The notes under the pieces were generated by a model. The model worked only from the letters and a program-made list of their open reading frames with translations, ran no database searches and was not told the origin of the DNA. From Actinoplanes sp. L3-i22 (GTDB lineage: Bacteria > Actinomycetota > Actinomycetes > Mycobacteriales > Micromonosporaceae), in assembly GCF_019704555.1 (NCBI RefSeq), contig NZ_AP024745.1, forward strand, positions 7,386,501-7,450,500: a stretch of 64,000 nucleotides of DNA, in the 5' to 3' direction. The first letter of the stretch is position 1, and each line of letters begins with the position of its first letter. Below are positions 1 to 8,071 of this stretch, in pieces. The position numbers were made by a program, and so were the translations under genes.

Positions 1-840
1 CGTACCCCGCTGGTGCAGGGCGTGGCCGCGGACGTCGGCGAGGCGGCGCGGGCCGTGCTGCCGCTGCTGCGCGAGCGGACCGACCGGTCGTTCCTGGACG
101 CGATGCTGCGCAAGACCGAACGCGATCTGCGGACCAGCGTGGACGCGTACCGTACGGCCCGCCACCAGCAGACCCCGATCCACCCGGAGTACCTGGCCGG
201 CCTGGTCGACGAGCTGGCCGACCCGGACGCGGTGTTCACCGTGGACACCGGCATGTGCTGCACGTGGGCGGCCCGCTACCTGACCCCGAACGGGCGGCGG
301 CGGATCCTCGGCTCGTTCGTGCACGGCTCGATGGCCAACGCGCTGCCGATGGCGATCGGCGCGCAGATCGCCGCACCGGGCCGGCAGGTGGTCACGTTCT
401 CCGGCGACGGCGGGCTGGCCATGCTGCTCGGCGAGCTGCTCACGGTCAAGACGCACCGGCTGCCGGTCAAGATCGTGGTGTTCAACAACTCCAGTCTCGG
501 CATGGTGCGCCTGGAGATGCTGGTGGCCGGCGACCCGCCGTTCGAGACCGATCACGACCCGGTCGACTACGCGGCGATCGCCGCGCCGATGGGTTTCCAC
601 ACCCGGCGGGTGACCGACCCGGGCGACCTGCGGGCGGCGATCACCGAGATGCTCGCCCACGACGGGCCCGCGCTGCTCGACGTGGTCACCACCAAGGACG
701 CCCTGGAGGTGCCGTCGCACGTGACCTTCGCCGAGGCGCGCGGCTTCGCGCTGGCCCTGGGCCGGACCGTGCTCTCCGGCGGGGTCGGTGACGTGCTGCG
801 CCTGGCCGAGACCAACGTCCGCAACATTCCGCGCCCCTGA
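1..840 (+). CDS. Pyruvate dehydrogenase (quinone)/pyruvate oxidase family, C-terminal part (5' end outside window)
   Basis: The frame is open from the first base, so the gene starts upstream of the window; about 280 C-terminal residues are present. The thiamine-diphosphate signature is clear: GDGG followed by about 25 residues and then NNSSLGMVR, the GDG-X(n)-NN motif that binds Mg and the pyrophosphate. The preceding stretch HGSMANALPMAIGAQ and the C-terminal tail resemble PoxB-type enzymes rather than acetolactate synthase. PoxB decarboxylates pyruvate to acetate and CO2 and passes electrons to the quinone pool at the membrane. The gene converges on the alpha/beta hydrolase at 895, with a strong hairpin between them. 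Family assignment is confident; the exact substrate is inferred. Confidence 0.85.
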   Translation, partial: RTPLVQGVAADVGEAARAVLPLLRERTDRSFLDAMLRKTERDLRTSVDAYRTARHQQTPIHPEYLAGLVDELADPDAVFTVDTGMCCTWAARYLTPNGRRRILGSFVHGSMANALPMAIGAQIAAPGRQVVTFSGDGGLAMLLGELLTVKTHRLPVKIVVFNNSSLGMVRLEMLVAGDPPFETDHDPVDYAAIAAPMGFHTRRVTDPGDLRAAITEMLAHDGPALLDVVTTKDALEVPSHVTFAEARGFALALGRTVLSGGVGDVLRLAETNVRNIPRP

Positions 841-847
841 GAAACGA

Positions 848-879
848 CCGTGCCCGCCGGTGGCGACCGGCGGGCACGG
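848..879. terminator. Bidirectional hairpin terminator
   Basis: A perfect 13-bp stem (848-860 pairs with 867-879) with a 6-nt loop lies 7 bases after the stop of the PoxB-like gene and 15 bases from the stop of the convergent hydrolase. No T-run follows, as is usual for high-GC actinobacteria. Confidence 0.7.
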
Positions 880-894
880 AGTCCTGCGACGTGC

Positions 895-1716
895 TCAGCT
901 CTTCCAGAACTCCAGAAGATCAAGATCCAATTCTTGCTGGTACGGGCCGGCGATACCGTGCGGGGCTCCCGGGTAGACCTTGAGCGTCCCGTTCTTGACC
1001 AGGTCGATCGACTTGAGCGCGGCGTCGGCGATCGGCACGATCTGGTCGTCGTCCCCCTGCGCGATGAAGATCGGCACGTCGAGGGCCTTGAGGTCCTCGG
1101 TGAAGTCGGTCTCCGAGAACGCCTTCACGCAGTCGTAGACCGAGGTGAACCCGGCCTGCATCCCGAGCCGCCAGAACTGGTCGCGCTGCCCCTGCGAGAT
1201 GGTCGAGCCGGGCCGGTTGGTGCCGAAGAACGGCCCGGACAGGTCCTGGAAGAACTGCGACCGGTCGGCGAGCACGCCGGCCCGGATGCCGTCGAAGACC
1301 TCGATCGGCGTGCCGTCCGGGTTGGTGTCCGACTTGACCATGACCGGCGGGACCGCGCCGACCGTGGCGACCTTCACGACCCGGCCGACGCCGTGCCGGG
1401 CCGCGAACCGGACCGCCTCGCCGCCGCCGGTCGAGTGCCCGACCAGGATGATGTCCCGCAGGTCCAGGGCGCGGACCAGGTCGTCCAGGTCGGCCGCGTA
1501 GGTGTCCATGTCGTTGCCGTGCCAGGTCGGCGTCGACCGGCCGTGGCCGCGCCGGTCGTGCGCGATGGCCCGGAAGCCGTTGTCGGCGGCGAGCTTCATC
1601 TCGACGTCCCAGGCGTCGCCGCTCAGCGGCCAGCCGTGACTGAAGATGATCGGCTGCCCGGTCCCCCAGTCCTTGTAGAAGATCTCGGTGCCGTCGGCGG
1701 TGGTGATGAAAGGCAT
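895..1716 (-). CDS. Alpha/beta hydrolase, non-heme chloroperoxidase-like
   Basis: A 273-residue single-domain alpha/beta hydrolase. The N-terminus (TTADGTEIFYKDWGTGQPI, then SHGWPLSGDAWD) is the hallmark of the cofactor-free haloperoxidase/perhydrolase-esterase group. The nucleophile elbow is GHSTGGG (about residues 96-102), a late Asp sits in GDDDQIVP, and the catalytic His is in PHGIAG near the C-terminus. No signal peptide is seen, so it is probably cytoplasmic. The start is supported by GAAGGA about 8 bases upstream. It lies 14 bp downstream of another alpha/beta hydrolase (1731-2447) on the same strand, so the two are probably one transcript. The physiological substrate cannot be read from sequence. 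Confidence 0.85.
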   Translation of the reverse strand: MPFITTADGTEIFYKDWGTGQPIIFSHGWPLSGDAWDVEMKLAADNGFRAIAHDRRGHGRSTPTWHGNDMDTYAADLDDLVRALDLRDIILVGHSTGGGEAVRFAARHGVGRVVKVATVGAVPPVMVKSDTNPDGTPIEVFDGIRAGVLADRSQFFQDLSGPFFGTNRPGSTISQGQRDQFWRLGMQAGFTSVYDCVKAFSETDFTEDLKALDVPIFIAQGDDDQIVPIADAALKSIDLVKNGTLKVYPGAPHGIAGPYQQELDLDLLEFWKS

Positions 1717-1730
1717 GGAGGTGGTCCTTC

Positions 1731-2447
1731 TCAGAGAGCGACGGTGGCGAGGGCCTCGCGGATGATGTCCGCGACCTCTTTCGGGTGCGACAGCATCACC
1801 AGGTGCGACGAGTCGATCTCGGTGACCTTCGCGCCGGCCCGCTGGTAGCCGAACCGCTCCACGTCCGGGTTGATGGTGTGGTCGGAGCTGGCGACGACAC
1901 CCCAGGACGGCTTGGTCCGCCAGGCCGCCACCGGCGCCGGCTCACCGAACGCGAGGCCGGTCAGCGGGCGCTGCGCGACGGCCAGCACCCGGGCCAGGGC
2001 CGGGTCGACGTCGTGGGCGAAGACGGCCGGGAACTTCTCGATGTCCACCGACACGTCGGTGCCGTCCTCGGCGCCGGGCACCGGGAACTTCGTGTAGACC
2101 AGCGCCTGCGCCAGGTCGGAGTCGGGGAACCCGCCCTGCAACTGCCCCAGGCTCTCGCCCTCGGCCAGCGCGTAACCGGCGAGGTAGACCAGGCCCGCGA
2201 CGTTCTCCTCGGCGCCGGCCACGGTGATCACCGCGCCGCCGTAGGAGTGCCCGACCAGCAGCACCGGCCCGTCGATCTGCCGGACCACCGAGGCGATGTA
2301 CTCCGCGTCGCCGGTCAGGCTGCGGTTCGGCACCGCCGGGGCGACGACCTTGACGCCGCTGTCCAGCAGCTCCGGAATCAGCTTCGCGAAACTGGACGCG
2401 TCCGCGAACGCGCCGTGCACGAGCACGAGCGTGGGTGTGGTGGACAT
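1731..2447 (-). CDS. Alpha/beta hydrolase (EstC-like esterase)
   Basis: A 238-residue compact hydrolase opening with TPTLVLVHGAFADASSF, typical of the EstC/salicylate-esterase-like group common in actinobacteria. The nucleophile elbow is GHSYGG near residue 82. The C-terminal SSHLVMLSHPKEVADII carries the probable catalytic His. A good ribosome site (AAGGAG, 7 bases before the ATG) fixes the start. It is the promoter-proximal gene of a two-hydrolase transcript with 895-1716. A perfect palindrome 13 bp upstream of the ATG suggests control by a repressor that is not encoded next door. Substrate unknown. Confidence 0.82.
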   Translation of the reverse strand: MSTTPTLVLVHGAFADASSFAKLIPELLDSGVKVVAPAVPNRSLTGDAEYIASVVRQIDGPVLLVGHSYGGAVITVAGAEENVAGLVYLAGYALAEGESLGQLQGGFPDSDLAQALVYTKFPVPGAEDGTDVSVDIEKFPAVFAHDVDPALARVLAVAQRPLTGLAFGEPAPVAAWRTKPSWGVVASSDHTINPDVERFGYQRAGAKVTEIDSSHLVMLSHPKEVADIIREALATVAL

Positions 2448-2459
2448 CTGGATGCTCCT

Positions 2460-2482
2460 TCGTCGTAGAACAACTACGACGA
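2460..2482. promoter_or_regulatory. Perfect palindrome, probable repressor operator
   Basis: TCGTCGTAG, 5-nt spacer, CTACGACGA: 9-bp arms ending 13 bp from the ATG of the EstC-like gene. The position and symmetry fit a dimeric repressor site overlapping the 5' untranslated region. The cognate regulator is not evident nearby. Confidence 0.55.
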
Positions 2483-2549
2483 GATCGTGTCCCGGAATCC
2501 GCCCGCTGCCGTCCGTCAGTCGACCGCTCCGCCGCTGCCGGCCGTCACA

Positions 2550-2963
2550 TCAGGAGAGCTTCACGCACGGTGCGCCACCCTGCTGGTCGTCCTTTTCCCA
2601 GAAGAAGCCGCACAACCGCGTGCCCCGCGGGAAGTCGTAACCCAATTTCTTCCAGTTGAACCACCCGCGCCCGACCGCACAGCTGCTTCGGCTCTTTTTC
2701 GGCTCGATCCAGGCACGCGTACCGTCCGGGAATCGGGCCTCCATCTGGGCGCTGTAGTGGCACACCAGATCCCAACTTCCCTTGTCCCGGGAGATCTCGA
2801 ATTCCCGGACGCGGGTCCGGGTCGCCCAGACGTGCACGCACACGATGCCGGCGGGGGCCGCGGTGCAGCCTTCCGTCCCGTGGGCCTGCGCCGGCGTGGC
2901 GGCGGAAATCGAAATCGAGACCCCGATGACCAACGCGGCGGCCACCGAGAGAGCACGCCTCAT
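2550..2963 (-). CDS. Small secreted protein of unknown function
   Basis: 137 residues from the ATG at 2963 (GGGG 5 bases upstream); an in-frame ATG ten codons earlier (2993) is possible but would place a charged tail before the signal peptide. The N-terminus MRRALSVAAALVIGVSIS leading to ATPAQAHG is a classical Sec signal peptide with an AxA cleavage site. The mature part of about 110 residues has six cysteines, consistent with disulfides outside the cell, and several Trp/Phe. No recognised domain. It stands alone upstream of the large regulators; 2994-3120 holds nothing else recognisable. Confidence 0.7.
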   Translation of the reverse strand: MRRALSVAAALVIGVSISISAATPAQAHGTEGCTAAPAGIVCVHVWATRTRVREFEISRDKGSWDLVCHYSAQMEARFPDGTRAWIEPKKSRSSCAVGRGWFNWKKLGYDFPRGTRLCGFFWEKDDQQGGAPCVKLS

Positions 2964-3120
2964 GATCCCCGATCCGGCGAGTTCTGCGCGCATTTCTGAA
3001 TCATCTCCAGACCTGATTTCCTGCCCCTACTTCTGCTCCGCAAGAGCATCACGGAAACCGGTGCACGACAAGCCATTTCCCTCGAACGGGAAGATCCAAT
3101 TCAATGCGCCGACACGCGTT

Positions 3121-5793
3121 TTATCCCGGCTGAATCAACGCTCGCAACTGGTGGCGATTTCCGACGCCCAGTTCCGCGTAGATCCGGTACAGGTGCGAGC
3201 CGACGGTCCGCGGTGACAGGCAGAAGCGGTCGGCGATGTCCCGGTTGCTCATCCCGGCCGCCGCCATCCGGGCGATCGTCTGCTTCTGCGCGGTCAGCGC
3301 GTGGAAGCCGGCCGTCTCCGGGGCCGGCTCACCGGCCGGGCGCAGCGCGACCGGCAGCGCGCGGTGCGCCTGGTCGGCGTGCCCCGCGGCGCCCACGCGC
3401 AGAAAGGTGTCCCGGGCCGCGAGCAGGTACGGCCGGGCGTCCAGCGGCCGCTTCCGCCGGCACAGCCAGATGCCCAGGTTGAGCTGCGCCTCGGCGAACT
3501 CCACCGGCCAGTGCAGCGCTCGTTGCGGATCGGCGAGCACGCGGCCGAACGACTCCTCGGCCCGGTCGGTGTCGTCCAGCAGCGCTTCGGCGTGCGCCAG
3601 CAGCATGATCATCCGCCCGGTCGGCTGGGTGCCGGCGGCCGTCCGGGCCCGCGCCAGGATCCGCGCGGCCTCCGGAACGTGCCCGGTACAAGCCGCGGTG
3701 AGGGCGAGTTGCGGCAGGCTGCGCGGCCCGAGGAAGTAGTGCCGGGGCTCGCCCTCGGCGTCGAAGAGCCCGCGGAAATGCCGGTAGGCCCGCTCATGGT
3801 CACCGGCGGCGAGCACCGACAGCCCGGCCGCGCGCAGCTGGACGCTGTCGGCGAACGCACTGGTACAGGACGGCGGCGGCAAGATGTCGAGGCCGGTGGC
3901 GTCGTGGCGCAGGGCCCGCACGGTGGCCCGCAGCGCCGGCACGAGGCTGTCCAGCAACGGGACCCGGCACACCGCCGCCAGCCGTTCGGCCCGGTCCAGC
4001 GTCCGATCGGCCTCGGCCCACCGGCCGCTGTCGATCAGGGCGAGCGCCAGCAGCGGGTACGCGGCCAGCGCGGAACCGGGCGCACCGGCCGCCCAGACCG
4101 CGCCCAGTCCGACCGCCGCCCTGGTCGACTCGTCCCGCAGGAACGCGACGGTTCCGGTGAGCAGCCCGGCCGCTCCCGGGGCCGCCGGCTCCGGGCCGCC
4201 GCCGGCCGGGTCGCCGATCGTCCGGACGACCCACCGGGCGAGACCGGCATCCGCGAGCGGGATCATGCTCGTCCCGAGCTCCCCCGCACCGCCCTCGCCG
4301 GCCGGCGCCAGCAACGCGGGCAGCTGCTCCCGGTGGGCCCGCACCCCGGACAGCAGCGCGGCCGACGCCGCGACCAGCACCGCGCTCAGCGTCACCAGCC
4401 CGTCCCGCGGCCCCCGCCGGACGGCCCGCGCGGCCGTCTCGAAGGCCCGCTCAGGTTGCTCGCGGTGCAGCAGGGCGAGCCCCGCGCTGCACGCGGCGAC
4501 GGCGGTCAGATCGGCGTCGCCGGTGGCGGCGGTGACCTTCGCGGACAGTTCGAGCGCCCATTGTGGCCGGCCACCTCGGTGGGCGGCCAGGGACGCCCGG
4601 GCGTAGCGGCGGGCGGCGTCGAGGTCGCCGATGCTGTGCTCGGCGGCGGACTGCAGCGCGGCGGCCTCGGCCAGGTGGCCGCCCGCACCTTCCGCGGCCA
4701 CCTCCAGTTCGGCGGCGACCCGCGCATCAGGGCCCGGGGTCACCGCCGCGCGATGCCACGCCCGGCGATACCGGTCGCCGGTGGCCGCGGCCAGGTCACG
4801 ATGGGCCCGGGCGATCGCCGCCGGGGTCGCGCCGGTCACGCACGCGGCCCGCGACAGCGGATGCCGGAAGTGCACGGAGCCGTCCCGTACGACGACGATC
4901 CCGGCCCGCTCGGCCTCGGCCCAGTCGGCCACCCCGGCGGCCCGGTTGAGGATCCCGGGGTGCTCGGCGTCCCCGGCCAGCGCCGCGTGCAGCAGCAGCC
5001 GGCGGGTCGGCGGCGACAGCGCCCGGACCTGGGCCTCGAACTCGTACGGCAGCCGCTGACCGGGATCGCCGAACACCCGCAGGGCCAGCGGGTTCCCGGC
5101 GGCCCGGCGCAGGATCTCGTCCCGGGCCCGGGCGTCGCCGGGCGGCCGGCGGGCGTCGAGGAGCCGGGCGGCCGCGTCCTCGGCGAGCGGCCCGACGTCG
5201 TACCGGGGAATGCCGTTGATGAGCGGGCCGGGCAGGTCGCCGTCGCGGGCGGCGAGCAGCAGCGCGATCCGTTCGGTCGAGGTGTGCCGCAGCGCGGCGA
5301 CGAGCAGCCGCAGCGACTGTTCGTCGGCGCGGTGCACGTCGTCGGCCACGATCAGCAGCGGTGCCCGGCGGGCCGGCCCGTCCAGCGCGAGCAGCAGCGC
5401 GGTCACCACCGCCGGCTCGTCGACCGTACGGCCCGGTGGCAGCGGCGCCCACAGCTCGGTCAGCCGTGGGCGCAGGTGCCCGGGGAGCCGGCCGAGGTCG
5501 GGCCCGAGCAGACGCCGGAGCAGGGCGAACGGGCGGGGACAGACCGGCGGGGTGGCGTGCCGGATCCGGTGGCCGCGGCGCCGAGCGTCGGCGGTGGCGG
5601 CGTCGAGCAGGGCGGTCCGGCCCACCCCGGCCGGGCCGCAGAGCAGCAGGGCGGCCGGGCCGAAGGCGGCGGCGTCCAGCACCGCGCCGAGGTCGGCCAG
5701 TTCCCGGGCCCGTCCGATGAGTGCCGTGTCCGCCGAGTTCACCACGCTCGGCAGTCCATCATCGGCGCCGGGGCGGCACCAGGAAGGAAGCAT
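3121..5793 (-). CDS. LAL-type LuxR transcriptional regulator (AAA ATPase + TPR-like + LuxR HTH)
   Basis: 890 residues, the usual size of large ATP-binding LuxR (MalT/LAL) regulators. In order: an AAA domain whose Walker A is GPAGVGRTALL (about residues 54-64) and Walker B is LLIVADDVH; a long alanine-rich helical middle; and a C-terminal LuxR helix-turn-helix with RDIADRFCLSPRTVGSHLYRIY. Such proteins are ATP-dependent activators that integrate a signal through the helical middle. It starts 9 bp after the stop of the XRE-NB-ARC gene 5803-8031, so the two are surely co-transcribed. It is the last gene of a four-gene array that repeats the same pair twice. The ATG lies inside a sequence shared with the other copy's junction. 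Confidence 0.9.
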   Translation of the reverse strand: MLPSWCRPGADDGLPSVVNSADTALIGRARELADLGAVLDAAAFGPAALLLCGPAGVGRTALLDAATADARRRGHRIRHATPPVCPRPFALLRRLLGPDLGRLPGHLRPRLTELWAPLPPGRTVDEPAVVTALLLALDGPARRAPLLIVADDVHRADEQSLRLLVAALRHTSTERIALLLAARDGDLPGPLINGIPRYDVGPLAEDAAARLLDARRPPGDARARDEILRRAAGNPLALRVFGDPGQRLPYEFEAQVRALSPPTRRLLLHAALAGDAEHPGILNRAAGVADWAEAERAGIVVVRDGSVHFRHPLSRAACVTGATPAAIARAHRDLAAATGDRYRRAWHRAAVTPGPDARVAAELEVAAEGAGGHLAEAAALQSAAEHSIGDLDAARRYARASLAAHRGGRPQWALELSAKVTAATGDADLTAVAACSAGLALLHREQPERAFETAARAVRRGPRDGLVTLSAVLVAASAALLSGVRAHREQLPALLAPAGEGGAGELGTSMIPLADAGLARWVVRTIGDPAGGGPEPAAPGAAGLLTGTVAFLRDESTRAAVGLGAVWAAGAPGSALAAYPLLALALIDSGRWAEADRTLDRAERLAAVCRVPLLDSLVPALRATVRALRHDATGLDILPPPSCTSAFADSVQLRAAGLSVLAAGDHERAYRHFRGLFDAEGEPRHYFLGPRSLPQLALTAACTGHVPEAARILARARTAAGTQPTGRMIMLLAHAEALLDDTDRAEESFGRVLADPQRALHWPVEFAEAQLNLGIWLCRRKRPLDARPYLLAARDTFLRVGAAGHADQAHRALPVALRPAGEPAPETAGFHALTAQKQTIARMAAAGMSNRDIADRFCLSPRTVGSHLYRIYAELGVGNRHQLRALIQPG

Positions 5794-5799
5794 GAAGTT
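5776..5799. repeat. Junction repeat copy 1 (paired with 10766-10789)
   Basis: 24 nt starting GCACCAGGAAGGA and ending CATGAAGTT, matching 10766-10789 at 22 of 24 positions. Here it spans the short gap and the first codons of the LAL gene. In the second copy it lies in the gap and in the fused C-terminus of the truncated XRE-NB-ARC gene. It marks homologous positions in the two duplicated modules. Confidence 0.7.
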
Positions 5800-5802
5800 C
5801 GG

Positions 5803-8031
5803 CTACCCGGCGAGCAGGCTCTCGGCCGTCTCGACCCGGTCCTGGATCGCGCCGTACAACCCGAACGCGCTGTCCCCGGCGTTCTTGCGGATCTCGGCCA
5901 GCGCGTCCAGGTCCGCCCGGGCCTCGGTCGACCGGCCGAGCCGGGCGTAGACCAGCGCCCGCCGTGACAGCGTGACGAGTTCCCGGGTCGGCGCGTAGGC
6001 CAGCGGCGCCGCGGCCCGCACCGACGCCTCGACGTGGCCGAGCGCCGCGGGCCAGTCCTCGGCGGTGATCGCGATGTCGGCCAGGATGGCGTACGCGGTC
6101 ACCTCGACGAACCGGGCGATGTGCTCGGGCGGCGCGGTCGCCGGGCCGGTCACCAGCTCGATGGCGTCGTGGAGCCCGGCCGCGGCCTCCTCGTCGCGGC
6201 CCAGGGTGTGCAGCATGATGGCGTGCAGGATGACCGCGTTCGGCCGCCCCTCGCGGTCGCCGGCCTGACGCATCAGGTCGGCCGCCGTCCGGGCGTAGGG
6301 CAGCGCCTCCACGTTGCGCCCGTCCTGCTCCAGGGCCCAGGCGAGGTAGTAGTTCGACCAGCCGGCCAGACCCGGATCCGCCGTCCGGCCGGCGAACTCG
6401 ATCGCCTGCCGCGCGTAGGTCACCGCGGTGGCCGGATCGGCCAGGCAGACCAGGTGCACCCAGGCGAGGTAGCCCAGATGCACGGCCTGCAGCCGGTCGT
6501 CGCCGAGCCGCCGCGCGGCCTGTGCCGACAGCGTGTACACGTCCTCCCAGTGCGGCCAGAACGACCAGTTGTCGGAGAACCAGTGCACGGCCTCGGCGAC
6601 GTCGATGACCCGCTGGTCCGATCCGTCAGCGGCCGCCTGCCGGAACGCCGGCAGCCAGTTCTCCGCCTCGGCGCGCAGCCAGGCGTCCGCGGCGGCCGGG
6701 GAGCTCAGCTCGGCCGGGACCGTCGCGCCCGGCGGTGGCGGGCCGTGGCCCGGCTCGAAGAACCGGCCGGCGAGGATCGCGGTGTCCAGCAGCCAGGCGT
6801 CGCGCCGGGCGGCGACCGCCGCCCGCTCCCCGGCGTCCTCGGCCCGCTCCAGTTCGGACGCCGCGTAGAGCCGCAGCAGGTCGTGGAACCGCAGCCGCCC
6901 GTCCGAGCCCTGCTGCAGCAGCCCCAGATCGACCAGTTCGTCGAGCGCGTCCTCGGTCGCCGGCAGCGGCTGCCGGACCAGGATCGCCGCCAGGCCGGCC
7001 CCGGTGGACGTGCCGGGGATCAGCGCCAGCCGCCGGAACAGCCGTTGCCCGGCGTCGGACAGCTGCTGGTAGGAGAGCGTGAACGCGGCCTTGATCTGCA
7101 GATCCTCGGTGGCCAGGGTGTCCAGCCGGCGTTCGTGCGAGGCGAGCCGGGCGATCAGGTCGTCGGCCGTCCACCGCGGGATGCTGACCAGCCGGTTGCC
7201 GGCGATCCGCAGCGCCAGCGGGACATGGACGCACAGGTCGGCGATGGCGCGCAGCCCGGCCGGGGCGATCGCCCGGTCGTCGACGATCGCGGCGAGCAGC
7301 GTCACCGCGTCCTCCGGCGGAAAAGCCGCCAACCGCAGCCGGCGTACGGACTCCAGCCCGCTGAGCGCCCGGCGACTGGTCACCAGCACGGCCGCCGGCC
7401 CCTCCCCCGGCAGCGCCGGGCGCACCTGGCCCTCGCTGATCGCGTTGTCCAGCACCACCACCACGGGCCGGTCGCGCACCAGCGAGCGCCACAGCGCGGA
7501 CGCCTCCTCGACGTCGCGGGGCAGCGCCTTGGCGGCCGGGTCGATCGCGCGGATCAGTTCACCGAGGACCGCCGACGGGGTCAGCGGCTCGTCGTCGAGG
7601 CCGCGCAGATCCACGAACAACCGCTGGTCGACCGGCCAGGCCGCGGCGGCCTGGACCGCGAGGGCGGTCTTGCCGAAGCCCGGCGAGCCACTGATCACCA
7701 CGACCGGGGACGGGGTGTGGGCGATCCACTCGCGGATCCGGGCGAGTTCCGGTGCGCGGCCGATGAAGTCGGCCAGCGGCACGAGCGCCGGCCGCCCGGC
7801 ACCCCCGGCCCGGCCGGCCCGGGCCGCGGCGAGGAAGGCGGCCTGGTCGGCGCCGGTCAGGCGCAGGCCGTCGGCGAGCGCCTGCACGGTGCGCGCCCGC
7901 GGCCGCTTGCTGATCTCCCGTTCCATGTCGCTGATCGCCCGGTCGCTCACCCCGGACGCCGCGCAGAGCCCTTCGAGTGTCAGCCCGGCGGCGAGACGAA
8001 AATGCCGCAGCAGCACGCCGAAGGAGTCCAT
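5803..8031 (-). CDS. XRE HTH - NB-ARC - TPR regulator (full-length copy)
   Basis: 742 residues from the ATG at 8031; an upstream GTG at 8052 adds seven residues, but homology with the paralogue at 10748 begins at this ATG (FGVLLRHFRLAAGLTL against FGALLRQLRVAADLTL). Order: an XRE helix-turn-helix (1-60); a STAND-type NB-ARC ATPase with P-loop ISGSPGFGKTAL (about 115-126) and a following VVVLDN Walker B; a winged-helix region; then about 300 residues of TPR-like repeats. It resembles an AfsR core without the SARP/BTAD domain, with XRE as the DNA-binding end. STAND proteins switch from ADP- to ATP-bound oligomers on signal binding. It is translationally close to both LuxR neighbours. Confidence 0.88.
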   Translation of the reverse strand: MDSFGVLLRHFRLAAGLTLEGLCAASGVSDRAISDMEREISKRPRARTVQALADGLRLTGADQAAFLAAARAGRAGGAGRPALVPLADFIGRAPELARIREWIAHTPSPVVVISGSPGFGKTALAVQAAAAWPVDQRLFVDLRGLDDEPLTPSAVLGELIRAIDPAAKALPRDVEEASALWRSLVRDRPVVVVLDNAISEGQVRPALPGEGPAAVLVTSRRALSGLESVRRLRLAAFPPEDAVTLLAAIVDDRAIAPAGLRAIADLCVHVPLALRIAGNRLVSIPRWTADDLIARLASHERRLDTLATEDLQIKAAFTLSYQQLSDAGQRLFRRLALIPGTSTGAGLAAILVRQPLPATEDALDELVDLGLLQQGSDGRLRFHDLLRLYAASELERAEDAGERAAVAARRDAWLLDTAILAGRFFEPGHGPPPPGATVPAELSSPAAADAWLRAEAENWLPAFRQAAADGSDQRVIDVAEAVHWFSDNWSFWPHWEDVYTLSAQAARRLGDDRLQAVHLGYLAWVHLVCLADPATAVTYARQAIEFAGRTADPGLAGWSNYYLAWALEQDGRNVEALPYARTAADLMRQAGDREGRPNAVILHAIMLHTLGRDEEAAAGLHDAIELVTGPATAPPEHIARFVEVTAYAILADIAITAEDWPAALGHVEASVRAAAPLAYAPTRELVTLSRRALVYARLGRSTEARADLDALAEIRKNAGDSAFGLYGAIQDRVETAESLLAG

Positions 8032-8071
8032 GCCCGCCAGCCTTGCACGCACGCTGGCCTGCGCGTTTCCT

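Noticed and set aside
3301..5967. Long open frame opposite the LAL regulator
   Set aside because: Arg/Gly/Pro/Gln-rich composition without domains; the minus-strand gene has clear AAA and LuxR motifs.
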